Source of the DNA: a virus
Strand: one strand, 5' to 3'
Length of the DNA stretch: 33,295 nt
IMG/VR virus record: IMGVR_UViG_3300046689_000827
Span: 1 to 33,295 of that record
The first letter of the stretch is position 1. Each line of letters begins with the position of its first letter. The notes below the pieces were generated by a model. The model made no database searches. It had not been told where the DNA came from and was given only the letters and a program-made list of their open reading frames with translations. The position numbers and the translations under genes were made by a program. Shown here piece after piece: positions 20,046 through 27,141 of the stretch.

Positions 20046-21430
20046 TACGTGGCCGCCATGTCGCAGAAACGGGCAAAGTGCCCTTGGAATGCAGTGGTGA
20101 TCGTTGCGGTGGGCCCGTTGCGGTGCTTGCCGACGATCAGGTCCGCCTCGCCGGCGCGCGGGCTTTCCTTCTCGTAGGCGTCCTCGCGGTGAAGCAGGAT
20201 CACGATGTCCGCGTCCTGCTCGATCGCGCCCGACTCGCGCAGGTCGGACACCTGCGGCTTCTTCTCGGTGCGCTGTTCGGGTCCGCGGTTGAGCTGGCAG
20301 AGGACGATGACGCTGATGTTGAAGTCCTTGGCGAGGAGCTTCAGCCCGCGGGACAGGTCGGCGACGGCCTGCTGCCGATTGTCGGCCCGCCCGACTTGCA
20401 TCAACTGCAGGTAGTCGATGATCACGAGCCGCAGGCCTTTGGTGCGGACCAGGTTGCGGACGCGGGCCCGCAGGGTTGCGAGGGACAGCAGGGCGCCGTC
20501 GTTGATGTAGAGCGGGGCTTCGGCGATCGCGTCCTGCACTCGGGCGGCGGCGCGGGCGACGTCGCTGTCGGAGACGACGCCCTGTCGCAGGTGATGCAAC
20601 GGGACGCGGGCCTCGGCGCACAGGATGCGGTCGGACAGGTCGCCGCTGCTCATCTCCAGCGACTCGATGAGCGTGGGAATCTTGTTGCGGATGGCGGCGC
20701 CGCGGGCGAAGTCCTGGGCGATCGTGGACTTGCCCATGGCGGGCCGGGCACCGATCACAATCATCTGGCCGCCGGTGAAGCCCCCGGACAGGAGGCTGTC
20801 GAGGTCGATGAACCCGGTGGGGACGCGGTCTTCGTTGGTGGGTGGGGTGACGGCGCGGATGAGGCTGTCGCCGATGAGGTCGCCGATCGGAGCGAGGTTC
20901 TCTTCGTCCGTGGGCCGGACGGCCCCGTCAAGGTCGGCCTGAATGGCGGCAACGTCGGCGTCCTCATCGAAGGCCGGCGAACTGCCTTTGAGGATGGCGT
21001 CATAGCCGAGGGCGACGACGCGGGCGGCAACGGCCTTCTTGGTGACGCGGGCCGCGTACCAACTGGCGCTGCCGTAGTGGGCCTCGTTGCAGAGTTCCAT
21101 GAGCTGGTCGGCGGGCGGCACGCGGGTGGGCATGCGACCGTCGGCATGCCAGGCCTCGAGCTGCCGGTGCACGGCGAGGTGCTTCAACTCGCCATCCCGG
21201 AAGACGGTGCGCAGCGCCTCGACCGCGAACCAGGACCAGCGCAGCCAGTCGATGGTGATGTCGGCCGGGTCGAAGCCCTCGGCAGCAAGTTCGTCGACGG
21301 CGGCGGGCTGCATGATCGCGGTGGCGACGAGGACCCGCTCGGCTTCGAGGTCGCAGGGTCGAGACGGCGGGCGCGGGCCGGCGTCGGCGACATCCTCGTC
21401 GGGAGCCCACATTTCGGTTTCGGTGGTCAC
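20045..21430 (-). CDS. dnaB: DnaB-like replicative helicase (461 aa)
   Basis: N-terminal domain about 25-170 starts with the typical CDLEAERVLVATAI. The RecA-like motor has PTGFIDLDSLLSGGFTGGQM, Walker A GARPAMGKST (227-236), SLEMS (257-261), Walker B LVIIDYLQL (335-343), QLNRGPEQR (379-387), SDLRESGAIEQDAD (395-408) and GKHRNGPT (434-441), so all catalytic parts are present. Length is normal for phage DnaB. GTG start overlaps the 80-aa gene. With the DnaC-like loader and the initiator it forms the element's own replisome-recruiting set. Confidence 0.92.
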   Translation of the reverse strand: MTTETEMWAPDEDVADAGPRPPSRPCDLEAERVLVATAIMQPAAVDELAAEGFDPADITIDWLRWSWFAVEALRTVFRDGELKHLAVHRQLEAWHADGRMPTRVPPADQLMELCNEAHYGSASWYAARVTKKAVAARVVALGYDAILKGSSPAFDEDADVAAIQADLDGAVRPTDEENLAPIGDLIGDSLIRAVTPPTNEDRVPTGFIDLDSLLSGGFTGGQMIVIGARPAMGKSTIAQDFARGAAIRNKIPTLIESLEMSSGDLSDRILCAEARVPLHHLRQGVVSDSDVARAAARVQDAIAEAPLYINDGALLSLATLRARVRNLVRTKGLRLVIIDYLQLMQVGRADNRQQAVADLSRGLKLLAKDFNISVIVLCQLNRGPEQRTEKKPQVSDLRESGAIEQDADIVILLHREDAYEKESPRAGEADLIVGKHRNGPTATITTAFQGHFARFCDMAAT

Positions 21431-21669
21431 GCGGGGTTCTCCTGGCTGGGGGTGGCGAACTGGGCGGCGAAGCAGGTGTCGCAGTTGCGGTCGCCGCACG
21501 GCCGACCGGCCGCATGAGCGGCTTCGATGCGACGGAACTCAGCGCGAATCTCGGGGCTCTTGACGATCCCGTTAGCGATCCAGAAGGCGAGCTTCCAGGT
21601 GTCGACATCGCAGTTGACCTGCTGGGCGATCAGGTGACGGAGTCGGTCGTCGGCGGGTGGGTAGCTCAC
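21427..21669 (-). CDS. Small protein between loader and helicase (80 aa)
   Basis: GTG start in a GTGA overlap with the DnaC-like gene, and its own stop overlaps the DnaB start. The N-terminal half is helical (DDRLRHLIAQQVNCDVDTWKLAFWIANGIV); the C-terminus has a CGDRNCDTCFAA cluster (three cysteines) that could bind zinc. Likely a replication accessory factor by position only. Confidence 0.75.
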   Translation of the reverse strand: MSYPPADDRLRHLIAQQVNCDVDTWKLAFWIANGIVKSPEIRAEFRRIEAAHAAGRPCGDRNCDTCFAAQFATPSQENPA

Positions 21670-22379
21670 GCGGCCTCACCCCGACGGCGGTCCGGGCCCT
21701 TGAACACGACGCGCTGGCACATCTCGATGAGCCGGCTGGTGACGCGGTCGCCGAGACGTTCGCTGATCTCCTTCGGCACCAAGTTGGAGGTGATCAGCGT
21801 CGGCAGGTGGTTCTCGTAACGCCAGTTGATGAGCCGGAAGTTAATCTCTTCGGTGAACTCGGTGGGCTTCCTCTCGGCGCCGAGGTCGTCGACGAGGAGC
21901 ACCGACGCGTTGCGGTAGCGGTGGAACTCGGCCTCGGAGTCGATGCCGTGGCGGGGACGGAGCGCGGCGTACAGGTCGGCCGCGGTGGTGACGACCCACG
22001 TGGCGGCGACGCCGGCGATCGCCAGTTCGCGGATCGCGCCGTAGGCCTGGTGGGTCTTGCCCGTGCCGGTCGGACCGAGCAGCAGCAGGGAGCGTCCGCG
22101 AGTGACGGAGCCGACGGGTGCGCCGCGCTCGGCCTGAGTTTCGCGCGCCTCGGCGATGAGCTCCTGAAGCCAGGCCTGGATCTCGGGGCTGTCGGCGATG
22201 GCAGCTCGGTAGTGGAACGGGATGATCTTGGCGGCGGCGACGATGGAGTAGCGGGCGACGTTGGCGACGCTGTACGGGTCGGCGTCACCGGAGTTGAGCC
22301 AGGCGAGGTCGACGCCGCGGACGGCGAGCATCTGCTCGAGGTGGTATCGCTTCGGGTTGATGGGCGGGATCCACTGCAT
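21666..22379 (-). CDS. DnaC/DnaI-like helicase loader (237 aa)
   Basis: An AAA+ ATPase that would load the DnaB-like helicase at the origin. Walker A GPTGTGKT (102-109), Walker B VLLVDDLGAE (160-169), sensor-1 TLITSNL (194-200) and an arginine-bearing segment DRVTSRLIEM (211-220) are all present. The N-terminal 95 residues are probably the helicase-binding part. It starts three bases past the stop of the initiator gene and leads into dnaB. Confidence 0.88.
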   Translation of the reverse strand: MQWIPPINPKRYHLEQMLAVRGVDLAWLNSGDADPYSVANVARYSIVAAAKIIPFHYRAAIADSPEIQAWLQELIAEARETQAERGAPVGSVTRGRSLLLLGPTGTGKTHQAYGAIRELAIAGVAATWVVTTAADLYAALRPRHGIDSEAEFHRYRNASVLLVDDLGAERKPTEFTEEINFRLINWRYENHLPTLITSNLVPKEISERLGDRVTSRLIEMCQRVVFKGPDRRRGEAA

Positions 22380-22381
22380 GG

Positions 22382-23320
22382 TCAGTTCCAGTCCTGGTTG
22401 TAGTCGGAGTCGTCTGCGTGATTGCGGTGGGGTTCGTAGCCGCCTACGGCGTGCAGATGGCGGCCGGGCGGCGTGTCGGGCTCGTCGTCGTAGCAGCCGT
22501 TGTTGAGCCAGGTCGCCGGGTACTTCGTGTACTTGGGTTCCTGGTCTTTGCGCTCTTGGGCGTAGGCCTTGGCGGCGTCGACCATCTGCTGGGGCTCTGC
22601 GCCGCGTTCGATGGCGGCGGTCCAGGCCTTCTTGGCGGCTTCCTTGTCCCGTCGCTTCGGGTAGGTCAGCCAGAAGGCGCCGAAGGCCTCGAGGTGGTGA
22701 TCTTTCTTCTCGCTGCCGCTCTTGGTCTGAACCGAGGCGACCGGCTTCTCGGGCTGGTTCGCGACGGCTGCGGGAGAAGAGTCTTCTAGTAGTTGTTTGT
22801 CTGACGGTTGTTGGTGGTTAGGGCTGCGTTCCGTGCGTGACGAACGGACTTTAAGTGCGTGACATTCGTCGGTCACGGACTCTGCGTGCGTGACAGTCAC
22901 GCCTTCTACGTCCGTGACGGTCACGGACTCTGCGTGCGTGACACCCTTCGAGCGGGACCGGCGCTTCCGCTCCGCGGCGGCGGCACGGAACTCGTCCTCC
23001 TCGCGCTCGAGGTTGCTCCAGTCGGTGGCCGGGCGACGCAGTTCCATCGCGAGCTTGTAGCGGGTGCGTCCTTCACGAGTTCCGTCCTTCGCGATCAGTC
23101 CGGTCTTCTCGAGCCGGCGCAGGGCGCGCTGAACGGTGGCCCGGTCGTAGCCGGTGCGGTACTGGATGCGGAGCACGGAGGGATGCGCGTCGATGCCGGT
23201 CGGACTGGCGTGCTCAGCGAGCGCCTGAAGGACGTGCCGGGCAGTCGTGTCCGGCTTCCCCTTCTCGGTGCGCGGCATGGGCGCCTGGTCCATGGCCCAC
23301 GTGACGGCCTCAGTACTCAC
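22382..23320 (-). CDS. Winged-helix replication initiator with in-gene iterons (312 aa)
   Basis: GTG start after GAAGGAAG. Residues 20-95 form a winged helix (TARHVLQALAEHASPTGIDAHPSVLRIQYRTGYDRATVQRALRRLEKTGLIA). The middle has an octapeptide repeat (residues about 127-150: VTHAESVT repeated with variation), which is exactly where the DNA iterons lie. The C-terminal 100 residues (LEAFGAFWLTYPKRRDKEAAKKAWTAAIERGA...) match the phage replication-protein FWxxYPKK domain. Placement before DnaC- and DnaB-like genes supports an initiator (a lambda-O-type arrangement). Confidence 0.82.
   Translation of the reverse strand: MSTEAVTWAMDQAPMPRTEKGKPDTTARHVLQALAEHASPTGIDAHPSVLRIQYRTGYDRATVQRALRRLEKTGLIAKDGTREGRTRYKLAMELRRPATDWSNLEREEDEFRAAAAERKRRSRSKGVTHAESVTVTDVEGVTVTHAESVTDECHALKVRSSRTERSPNHQQPSDKQLLEDSSPAAVANQPEKPVASVQTKSGSEKKDHHLEAFGAFWLTYPKRRDKEAAKKAWTAAIERGAEPQQMVDAAKAYAQERKDQEPKYTKYPATWLNNGCYDDEPDTPPGRHLHAVGGYEPHRNHADDSDYNQDWN
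22833..22942. repeat. Iterons inside the initiator gene; candidate replication origin
   Basis: Forward units GTGCGTGAC begin at 22833, 22855, 22886 and 22934, with a variant GTCCGTGAC at 22910. Inverted partners GTCACGGAC lie at 22872 and 22920, and a variant at 22896. From 22871 the DNA is three tandem 24-bp units; units one and three share 25 identical bases (22871-22895 and 22919-22943). Lambda O, by comparison, binds iterons within its own gene. The encoded protein shows an eight-residue repeat as a by-product. Confidence 0.75.
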
Positions 23321-23424
23321 GGAATACTTCCTTCGGGAGGGTGTCTTCGCTGGTCATCCGCTGCTTTGGGACAGCCCTCATGGAGGCTCGAACCGGTCTC
23401 GATCTCGCCGGTTGGCGTGCCGCC

Positions 23425-23460
23425 AGTCTAGCAAGGGGTGTGTAGGCACATGCAATACAC
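23425..23460 (-). promoter_or_regulatory. Putative promoter/operator for the replication operon
   Basis: On the minus strand TAGACT (23430-23425) is a good -10 box, with TTGCAT 19 bp before it as a weak -35. GTGTA (23440-23444) and TACAC (23456-23460) form an inverted repeat across the spacer and -35 box. GCAACAC (23463-23469) and GTGTTGC (23500-23506) form a second one. The divergent ribbon-helix-helix gene may act here. Confidence 0.45.
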
Positions 23461-23533
23461 AGGCAACACGATCACCATCGACTTTCCCGGCCATGGGGTG
23501 TGTTGCTTCTGCACGGTCAGCTACGCTGTCGAC

Positions 23534-23752
23534 ATGACGACGAGAGGGACGCCCGGCCGGATGATCCGCATCGACGACGAGATGTGGGAGCTCTACGGCC
23601 AGCTGTGCGCGGAGGAAGGCACCACGCGCACCGACGAGCTGCGTCGCCACGTCCACTCGCGCGTCCGTGCCTACTGCAAGGCGAAGGGCATCGAGGCGCC
23701 CAAGCCGAAGCCCCGGATCGTTCGCAGCAAGCCGGCCGCGGCTTCCGACTGA
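23534..23752 (+). CDS. Ribbon-helix-helix regulator (72 aa)
   Basis: ATG 23534 has no ribosome site, but TACGCT lies at -12 to -7 from it, so the transcript is probably leaderless. Residues 9-45 (RMIRIDDEMWELYGQLCAEEGTTRTDELRRHVHSRV) fit the Arc/CopG strand-helix-helix fold; the tail is basic (KPKPRIVRSKP). It is divergent from the initiator operon with inverted repeats between them, so it most likely controls replication and copy number or itself. That regulatory link is inference. Confidence 0.75.
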   Translation: MTTRGTPGRMIRIDDEMWELYGQLCAEEGTTRTDELRRHVHSRVRAYCKAKGIEAPKPKPRIVRSKPAAASD

Positions 23753-23774
23753 CGTCACGTCCCTTCCTCCTTCC

Positions 23775-23797
23775 AGGCCCCGCCATCGGCGGGGCCT
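23775..23797. terminator. Bidirectional terminator
   Basis: AGGCCCCGCC and GGCGGGGCCT form a perfect 10-bp stem with a three-base loop (ATC), between the stops of the plus-strand regulator and the minus-strand gene at 23812. Confidence 0.8.
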
Positions 23798-23811
23798 GCG
23801 TCGTGTGTGGG

Positions 23812-24234
23812 CTAGGCGGCTGCGCCGAAGATCGCCGCGTACTGGTCGCGCATCGGCTGGTCTTCGACGTGGTCGGGGTGGACGCAGCCGTCGAACTCGC
23901 AGCCGGGCTTGACGTAGCCGACGGGCTCGCGGCCGTGCCGGATCTGGAATGCGATGCGGTAGGCGGTGCGCATGCCGTCGACGGTGCGGACGGCGGGCAC
24001 GCCCTTGGTGTTGCGGTAGCCGGTCCAGGCGAGATGCCCGTCGTCGGTCGGCTGGGTGCGCTGCCGGAACAGGGCTTCCGGGCTGGCCGCCACATAGCGG
24101 CGTCGGCTGCGGGGCAGGCCGAGTTCCGCACGGATCGCCGCGACCTTGCTGCGGTCGACGTGGACTTCGCGGGCGATGGCCAGGTTGCCAACGCCGGTAC
24201 GGAGGAGCTTGACGATCGCGTCGCGGGTGCTCAT
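23812..24234 (-). CDS. HTH plus HNH-like zinc protein (140 aa)
   Basis: ATG overlaps the upstream gene (ATGA). Residues 1-40 form a helix-turn-helix (TGVGNLAIAREVHVDRSKVAAIRAELGL). The C-terminal part (GHLAWTGYRNTKGVPAVRT..., then KPGCEFDGCVHPDHVED) ends in a Cx4CxxPxH motif like the HNH_3 homing-nuclease/AP2-linked type. The catalytic core is only partly visible. It could be a small nuclease or a DNA-binding regulator. Confidence 0.65.
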   Translation of the reverse strand: MSTRDAIVKLLRTGVGNLAIAREVHVDRSKVAAIRAELGLPRSRRRYVAASPEALFRQRTQPTDDGHLAWTGYRNTKGVPAVRTVDGMRTAYRIAFQIRHGREPVGYVKPGCEFDGCVHPDHVEDQPMRDQYAAIFGAAA

Positions 24235-25085
24235 GCGGCCACCTCGATCGCGTACTCGGGGTGGTCGCGGAAGGCGTGGTCGACATAGGACTTGTCGACG
24301 CCGAGGCGGGCTGCGGCGGCGGCCTTGTCGAGGCCGGTCGTCCGCATGATCAAGTTGGCGTCCTGGGCGATGATTTCCCGGCGGGTGAGTCCGTACATCG
24401 GCTCGAAGTGCTTGTCGTCGATGGCGTCCATGCGCTCGGTCCAGTACTTGACGGTGGCCCAGCGCCGCTTGGCCGCGTAGCTACGGGCGCGGTTGGCGGA
24501 GATGCGGCTGACGTCGTGCTGCTCCGGCTTCTCGCCGGCCAGCTGCTCGTACATCTTGGTGACGGCTTCGGCGGTCCGGCCGTAGACACGTTCTTGGTGA
24601 ACGAGGGCGCGCACGGTGCGCTCGGAAACGCCGATGCGGGGCCCGAGGTGCTGCATGGGCCAGCCGGCGGCGACGAGGGCCTGGAGGCGGCGGCGGGTGC
24701 CGGTTGCGTCGGCGATTCCGGGCTTGGCGGCGTCCGGGGCGATGGCCAGGATCTTCGCGGCGACTTCCGGTGTGCAGCGCTGCTTGCGGCCTTTGCGGTA
24801 GCCGTTGAAGCCGTAGGCGCGGACGAAGCCGATGACGGTTTCCGACGGGATTCCGGCGAGCTCACCGATGCGAGTCGGGCTGAAACCGGCGGCGTACAGC
24901 TTAAGGATGTGCTGCCGCACGGGCTCAGCCTCGATCAGCGGCTTCCATGTGCCCGCTGTGCGGCTGCGGTAGCGCTCGCGCTGGTAGGTTCTGTGGCGCT
25001 CGATGCATTCGGGGCGGAGGCAGCCGTAGTGCTTTACGCAGGTGAGCGTCTCGTGGTTGGGCGGCTGGCGAGTTGCGGTGGTCAC
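24231..25085 (-). CDS. Multi-HTH DNA-binding protein with N-terminal zinc motif (284 aa)
   Basis: GTG start in a GTGA overlap. Near the N-terminus C16, H19, C22, C27 and H31 fall in a short motif (CVKHYGCLRPECIERH) of the HxxYxxGCRCxxC type common in actinophage regulators. Three HTH-like segments follow: AAGFSPTRIGELAGIPSETVIGFVRAYG (about 65-92), AAGWPMQHLGPRIGVSERTVRALVHQ (about 138-163) and GLDKAAAAARLGVDKSYVDHAFRD (about 251-274). Probably a DNA-binding regulator. Confidence 0.75.
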   Translation of the reverse strand: MTTATRQPPNHETLTCVKHYGCLRPECIERHRTYQRERYRSRTAGTWKPLIEAEPVRQHILKLYAAGFSPTRIGELAGIPSETVIGFVRAYGFNGYRKGRKQRCTPEVAAKILAIAPDAAKPGIADATGTRRRLQALVAAGWPMQHLGPRIGVSERTVRALVHQERVYGRTAEAVTKMYEQLAGEKPEQHDVSRISANRARSYAAKRRWATVKYWTERMDAIDDKHFEPMYGLTRREIIAQDANLIMRTTGLDKAAAAARLGVDKSYVDHAFRDHPEYAIEVAA

Positions 25086-25327
25086 GGCGTCTCCTCTCGG
25101 CGGTTGGCGGGGTGGTTGGCGTAGTACTCGGCCCAGCGGGCGACCCGGCGGCCGTCGATGCGGACGGCCATGCGGGTGGCGACGGCCTGGTAGATGCGCC
25201 AGGCGAGTCGGATGACGCCGGCGGCGAGGGTGAAGGGGAGGCCGACGATGCAGGCGATCACCAGCCAGAAGAGGCCTTCGAGGGCCCAGCCGTGGGCGAG
25301 CAGCCAGCCGCCGATTTGGGCCCTCAC
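25082..25327 (-). CDS. Small membrane protein (81 aa)
   Basis: GTG start overlapping the micro-protein gene upstream. One long hydrophobic stretch (LEGLFWLVIACIVGLPFTLAAGVIRLAW) probably spans the membrane once, followed by a basic C-terminus (RMAVRIDGRRVARWAEYYANHPANRRE) facing the cytoplasm. Part of the coupled train that includes the methyltransferase. Function unknown. Confidence 0.7.
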   Translation of the reverse strand: MRAQIGGWLLAHGWALEGLFWLVIACIVGLPFTLAAGVIRLAWRIYQAVATRMAVRIDGRRVARWAEYYANHPANRREETP

Positions 25328-25422
25328 GTCCGCCTCCCGGTGATGGAGGCGTAGGCGACGGCGGCGATGCCGGCCATGAGGGCGAGGCAGGCGAGGAAGA
25401 GGGCGGCGGCGTGGTCGGTCAT
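25324..25422 (-). CDS. Single-pass membrane micro-protein (32 aa)
   Basis: MTDHAAALFLACLALMAGIAAVAYASITGRRT is essentially a single transmembrane helix with an Arg-rich end. Its ATG overlaps the methyltransferase stop (ATGA) and its TGA overlaps the next GTG, so both junctions fit the train. Such tiny helices in phage-like operons can act as holin-like or superinfection-exclusion peptides, but nothing here proves that. Confidence 0.6.
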   Translation of the reverse strand: MTDHAAALFLACLALMAGIAAVAYASITGRRT

Positions 25423-26426
25423 GACGCCTCCCCGAGCCCGTCGAAGGCCAGCTGCTCCTGAAGGGCGGGCAACTCGACGATGTCCGCCTGCCGCGGTTTG
25501 GCCACCGGTGTCGGCTTCTTGAGGAGGGCTTCGATGGCGTCGAATTCCTTCATGGCCGTGCGCAGGGCGGATCGGATTTCGTTGAGGATGTCCAGCGGGT
25601 TCCGGAACTCCGGCTCGGGCGCCGTAGCTACCTCCCGCGTTGGCCAGACGGTCGGCTTGGCGTCGGCTGGCCGGGTGGCGGGGATGGTGACGATGACGGT
25701 GGGTACGTCGGTGCCCGACTCCTTGAACGCTCCTGCGGCTACGGCTTCAACGGTTCCGCCGCGGGCCTCAACCAGACTCCGGAAGTTGGCGGTCCTGCGG
25801 TTGTGGTCAACGACCGTCCACGACATGACCGCGGCCAGCAGCCCGTCCGGCTTCAGGAACTGAAGGGCGTGCGTGACGTGCTCCATGTCGGCGCCCTTGG
25901 TGAAGGGCGGGTTCATGACGACCCGGTCGTATCGGGCGTCCGGGGCGACGGTGAGGAAGTCGGCGACGCGCACGCTGTGGACGGCGCCCGTCTCGGCGAG
26001 CACGGCCGCGTACCCGGGGTCGCGTTCGAAGCAGTCGACGACCGCGCCTCGGCTGGCGGCTGCGGTAGCGATGGCGCCGGAGCCGGCCGACGGCTCGAGG
26101 ACTTCCATGCCCGGCTTCAAGTCCGCCAGCTCCAGGAGACGGGCGACGATGGGCGCCGGGGTCGGGAAGTACTGCGCCTGGGTGCGCTTCTCCCGCAGCG
26201 TGACGACTTCACCGGTGGCCAAGACAGGCGCTATCGCTTCAGCGGCGTCGATCGGGAACACGTGCGCCTGGACGCTGGTGGTCCAGCGGCCTCCGACGGC
26301 TTCGAGGACCTCGTTGGCGAGCTGGTACAGCTTGGGGTTCATGCGCGGCCCGGTGAGGACCAGGCGGTTGCCGTCGATCTCGGCCCGCTCTGTCAGCACG
26401 GCGAGGATGTCGTCGGTGAGCTTCAC
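25419..26426 (-). CDS. N6-adenine-type DNA methyltransferase (335 aa)
   Basis: GTG start in a GTGA overlap with the winged-helix gene. Motif QYFPTP (85-90) precedes the SAM-binding EPSAGSGAI (111-119) and catalytic NPPF (172-175), the order of gamma-like adenine methyltransferases; the C-terminal 80 residues are helical (LDILNEIRSALRTAMKEFDAIEALLK). The N-terminal 75 residues probably dock a partner. No endonuclease partner is present. Together with the C5 enzyme it gives the element two independent base-modification activities. Confidence 0.82.
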   Translation of the reverse strand: MKLTDDILAVLTERAEIDGNRLVLTGPRMNPKLYQLANEVLEAVGGRWTTSVQAHVFPIDAAEAIAPVLATGEVVTLREKRTQAQYFPTPAPIVARLLELADLKPGMEVLEPSAGSGAIATAAASRGAVVDCFERDPGYAAVLAETGAVHSVRVADFLTVAPDARYDRVVMNPPFTKGADMEHVTHALQFLKPDGLLAAVMSWTVVDHNRRTANFRSLVEARGGTVEAVAAGAFKESGTDVPTVIVTIPATRPADAKPTVWPTREVATAPEPEFRNPLDILNEIRSALRTAMKEFDAIEALLKKPTPVAKPRQADIVELPALQEQLAFDGLGEAS

Positions 26427-26830
26427 GCCGCCCGCCTCTCCTGCTGGCGGGCGGCGCGTGCGGCGGCCCGGTCTTCGCGGCGACGGCGGGCGACGGCTTC
26501 GCGGTGGGCGACGGGGACGCCGATCCATTCGTGGACCATGCTGTGTCCGGCGCGTGCGCTGGTGCCGCCGCCGTGGTGGCGGATGATCCCCTCGTTCTGG
26601 AGGCGGATCGGGAGGCTCCCCCACATCGACTTCGGCTTGGGCGGGTCGGGCAGCTGGTGCTTGCGGGCCACGGCATCGATCGTGAACGGCACGCCGGTGT
26701 CGGCCTCGGCCACGTAGTACGGCGTGACCTCGTCGACCCAGGCCTCGAAGTCGTCGACTATCCGGCGGGTCTTGGCGGGGGCCGCGGCGGCGAGCTCGGA
26801 GCCTTCGAACGCGGGTGCGATGTAGGTCAT
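26423..26830 (-). CDS. Winged-helix-like protein (135 aa)
   Basis: ATG overlaps the next gene upstream (ATGA). The central part (FTIDAVARKHQLPDPPKPKSMWGSLPIRLQNEGIIRHHG) looks like a winged helix: recognition helix followed by a wing with RHHGGG. The C-terminal 40 residues are a basic helix (HREAVARRRREDRAAARAARQQ). DNA binding likely; partner of the downstream methyltransferase possible. Family not identified. Confidence 0.7.
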   Translation of the reverse strand: MTYIAPAFEGSELAAAAPAKTRRIVDDFEAWVDEVTPYYVAEADTGVPFTIDAVARKHQLPDPPKPKSMWGSLPIRLQNEGIIRHHGGGTSARAGHSMVHEWIGVPVAHREAVARRRREDRAAARAARQQERRAA

Positions 26831-27141
26831 GACGCGGACTCCTCTTCAACGATTTCGGCGTCCCGGGTGGGCAGCTCGGCCTCGAGCTCGGCGTCCGTCA
26901 TCAGGTAGGCGGGGATGCGGCCGTGGATGAGTGCGTGCCGGATGTCGTTGCCGGCCTGCCGGATCTGCATGGCCCGGCCGCGGCCAGGGTCGGTGGTGGC
27001 CTGGTCGGCGATCTGCAGGTAGCGGTCGGAGAGCAGGCCGAGAGCGGTCTGCATCTGGACGGCCTTGTCGTGGATCGGGTCGTAGCCGGGGTCGCTGTGG
27101 GTGAGGGCCGCGACGACTCGGCGCCAGAAGGAGCTCTTCAC
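26827..27141 (-). CDS. Helical hypothetical protein (104 aa)
   Basis: GTG start in a GTGA overlap with the exonuclease gene. MKSSFWRRVVAALTHSDPG is followed by helices (KAVQMQTALGLLSDRYLQIADQATTDP, then RAMQIRQAGNDIRHALIHGRIPAYLM) and an acidic tail. No family recognised. Confidence 0.65.
   Translation of the reverse strand: MKSSFWRRVVAALTHSDPGYDPIHDKAVQMQTALGLLSDRYLQIADQATTDPGRGRAMQIRQAGNDIRHALIHGRIPAYLMTDAELEAELPTRDAEIVEEESAS

Noticed and set aside
20078-21517. Plus-strand open frame of 479 codons opposite the DnaB-like gene
   Set aside because: The minus strand carries the full DnaB motif set; the plus frame has glycine/valine-rich shadow composition and no ribosome site.
22833-22942. 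Possible CRISPR array
   Set aside because: The repeats are short (9 bp, in 24-bp blocks), alternate in orientation, have no unique spacers and lie inside a coding gene; no cas gene is present. Iterons fit better.
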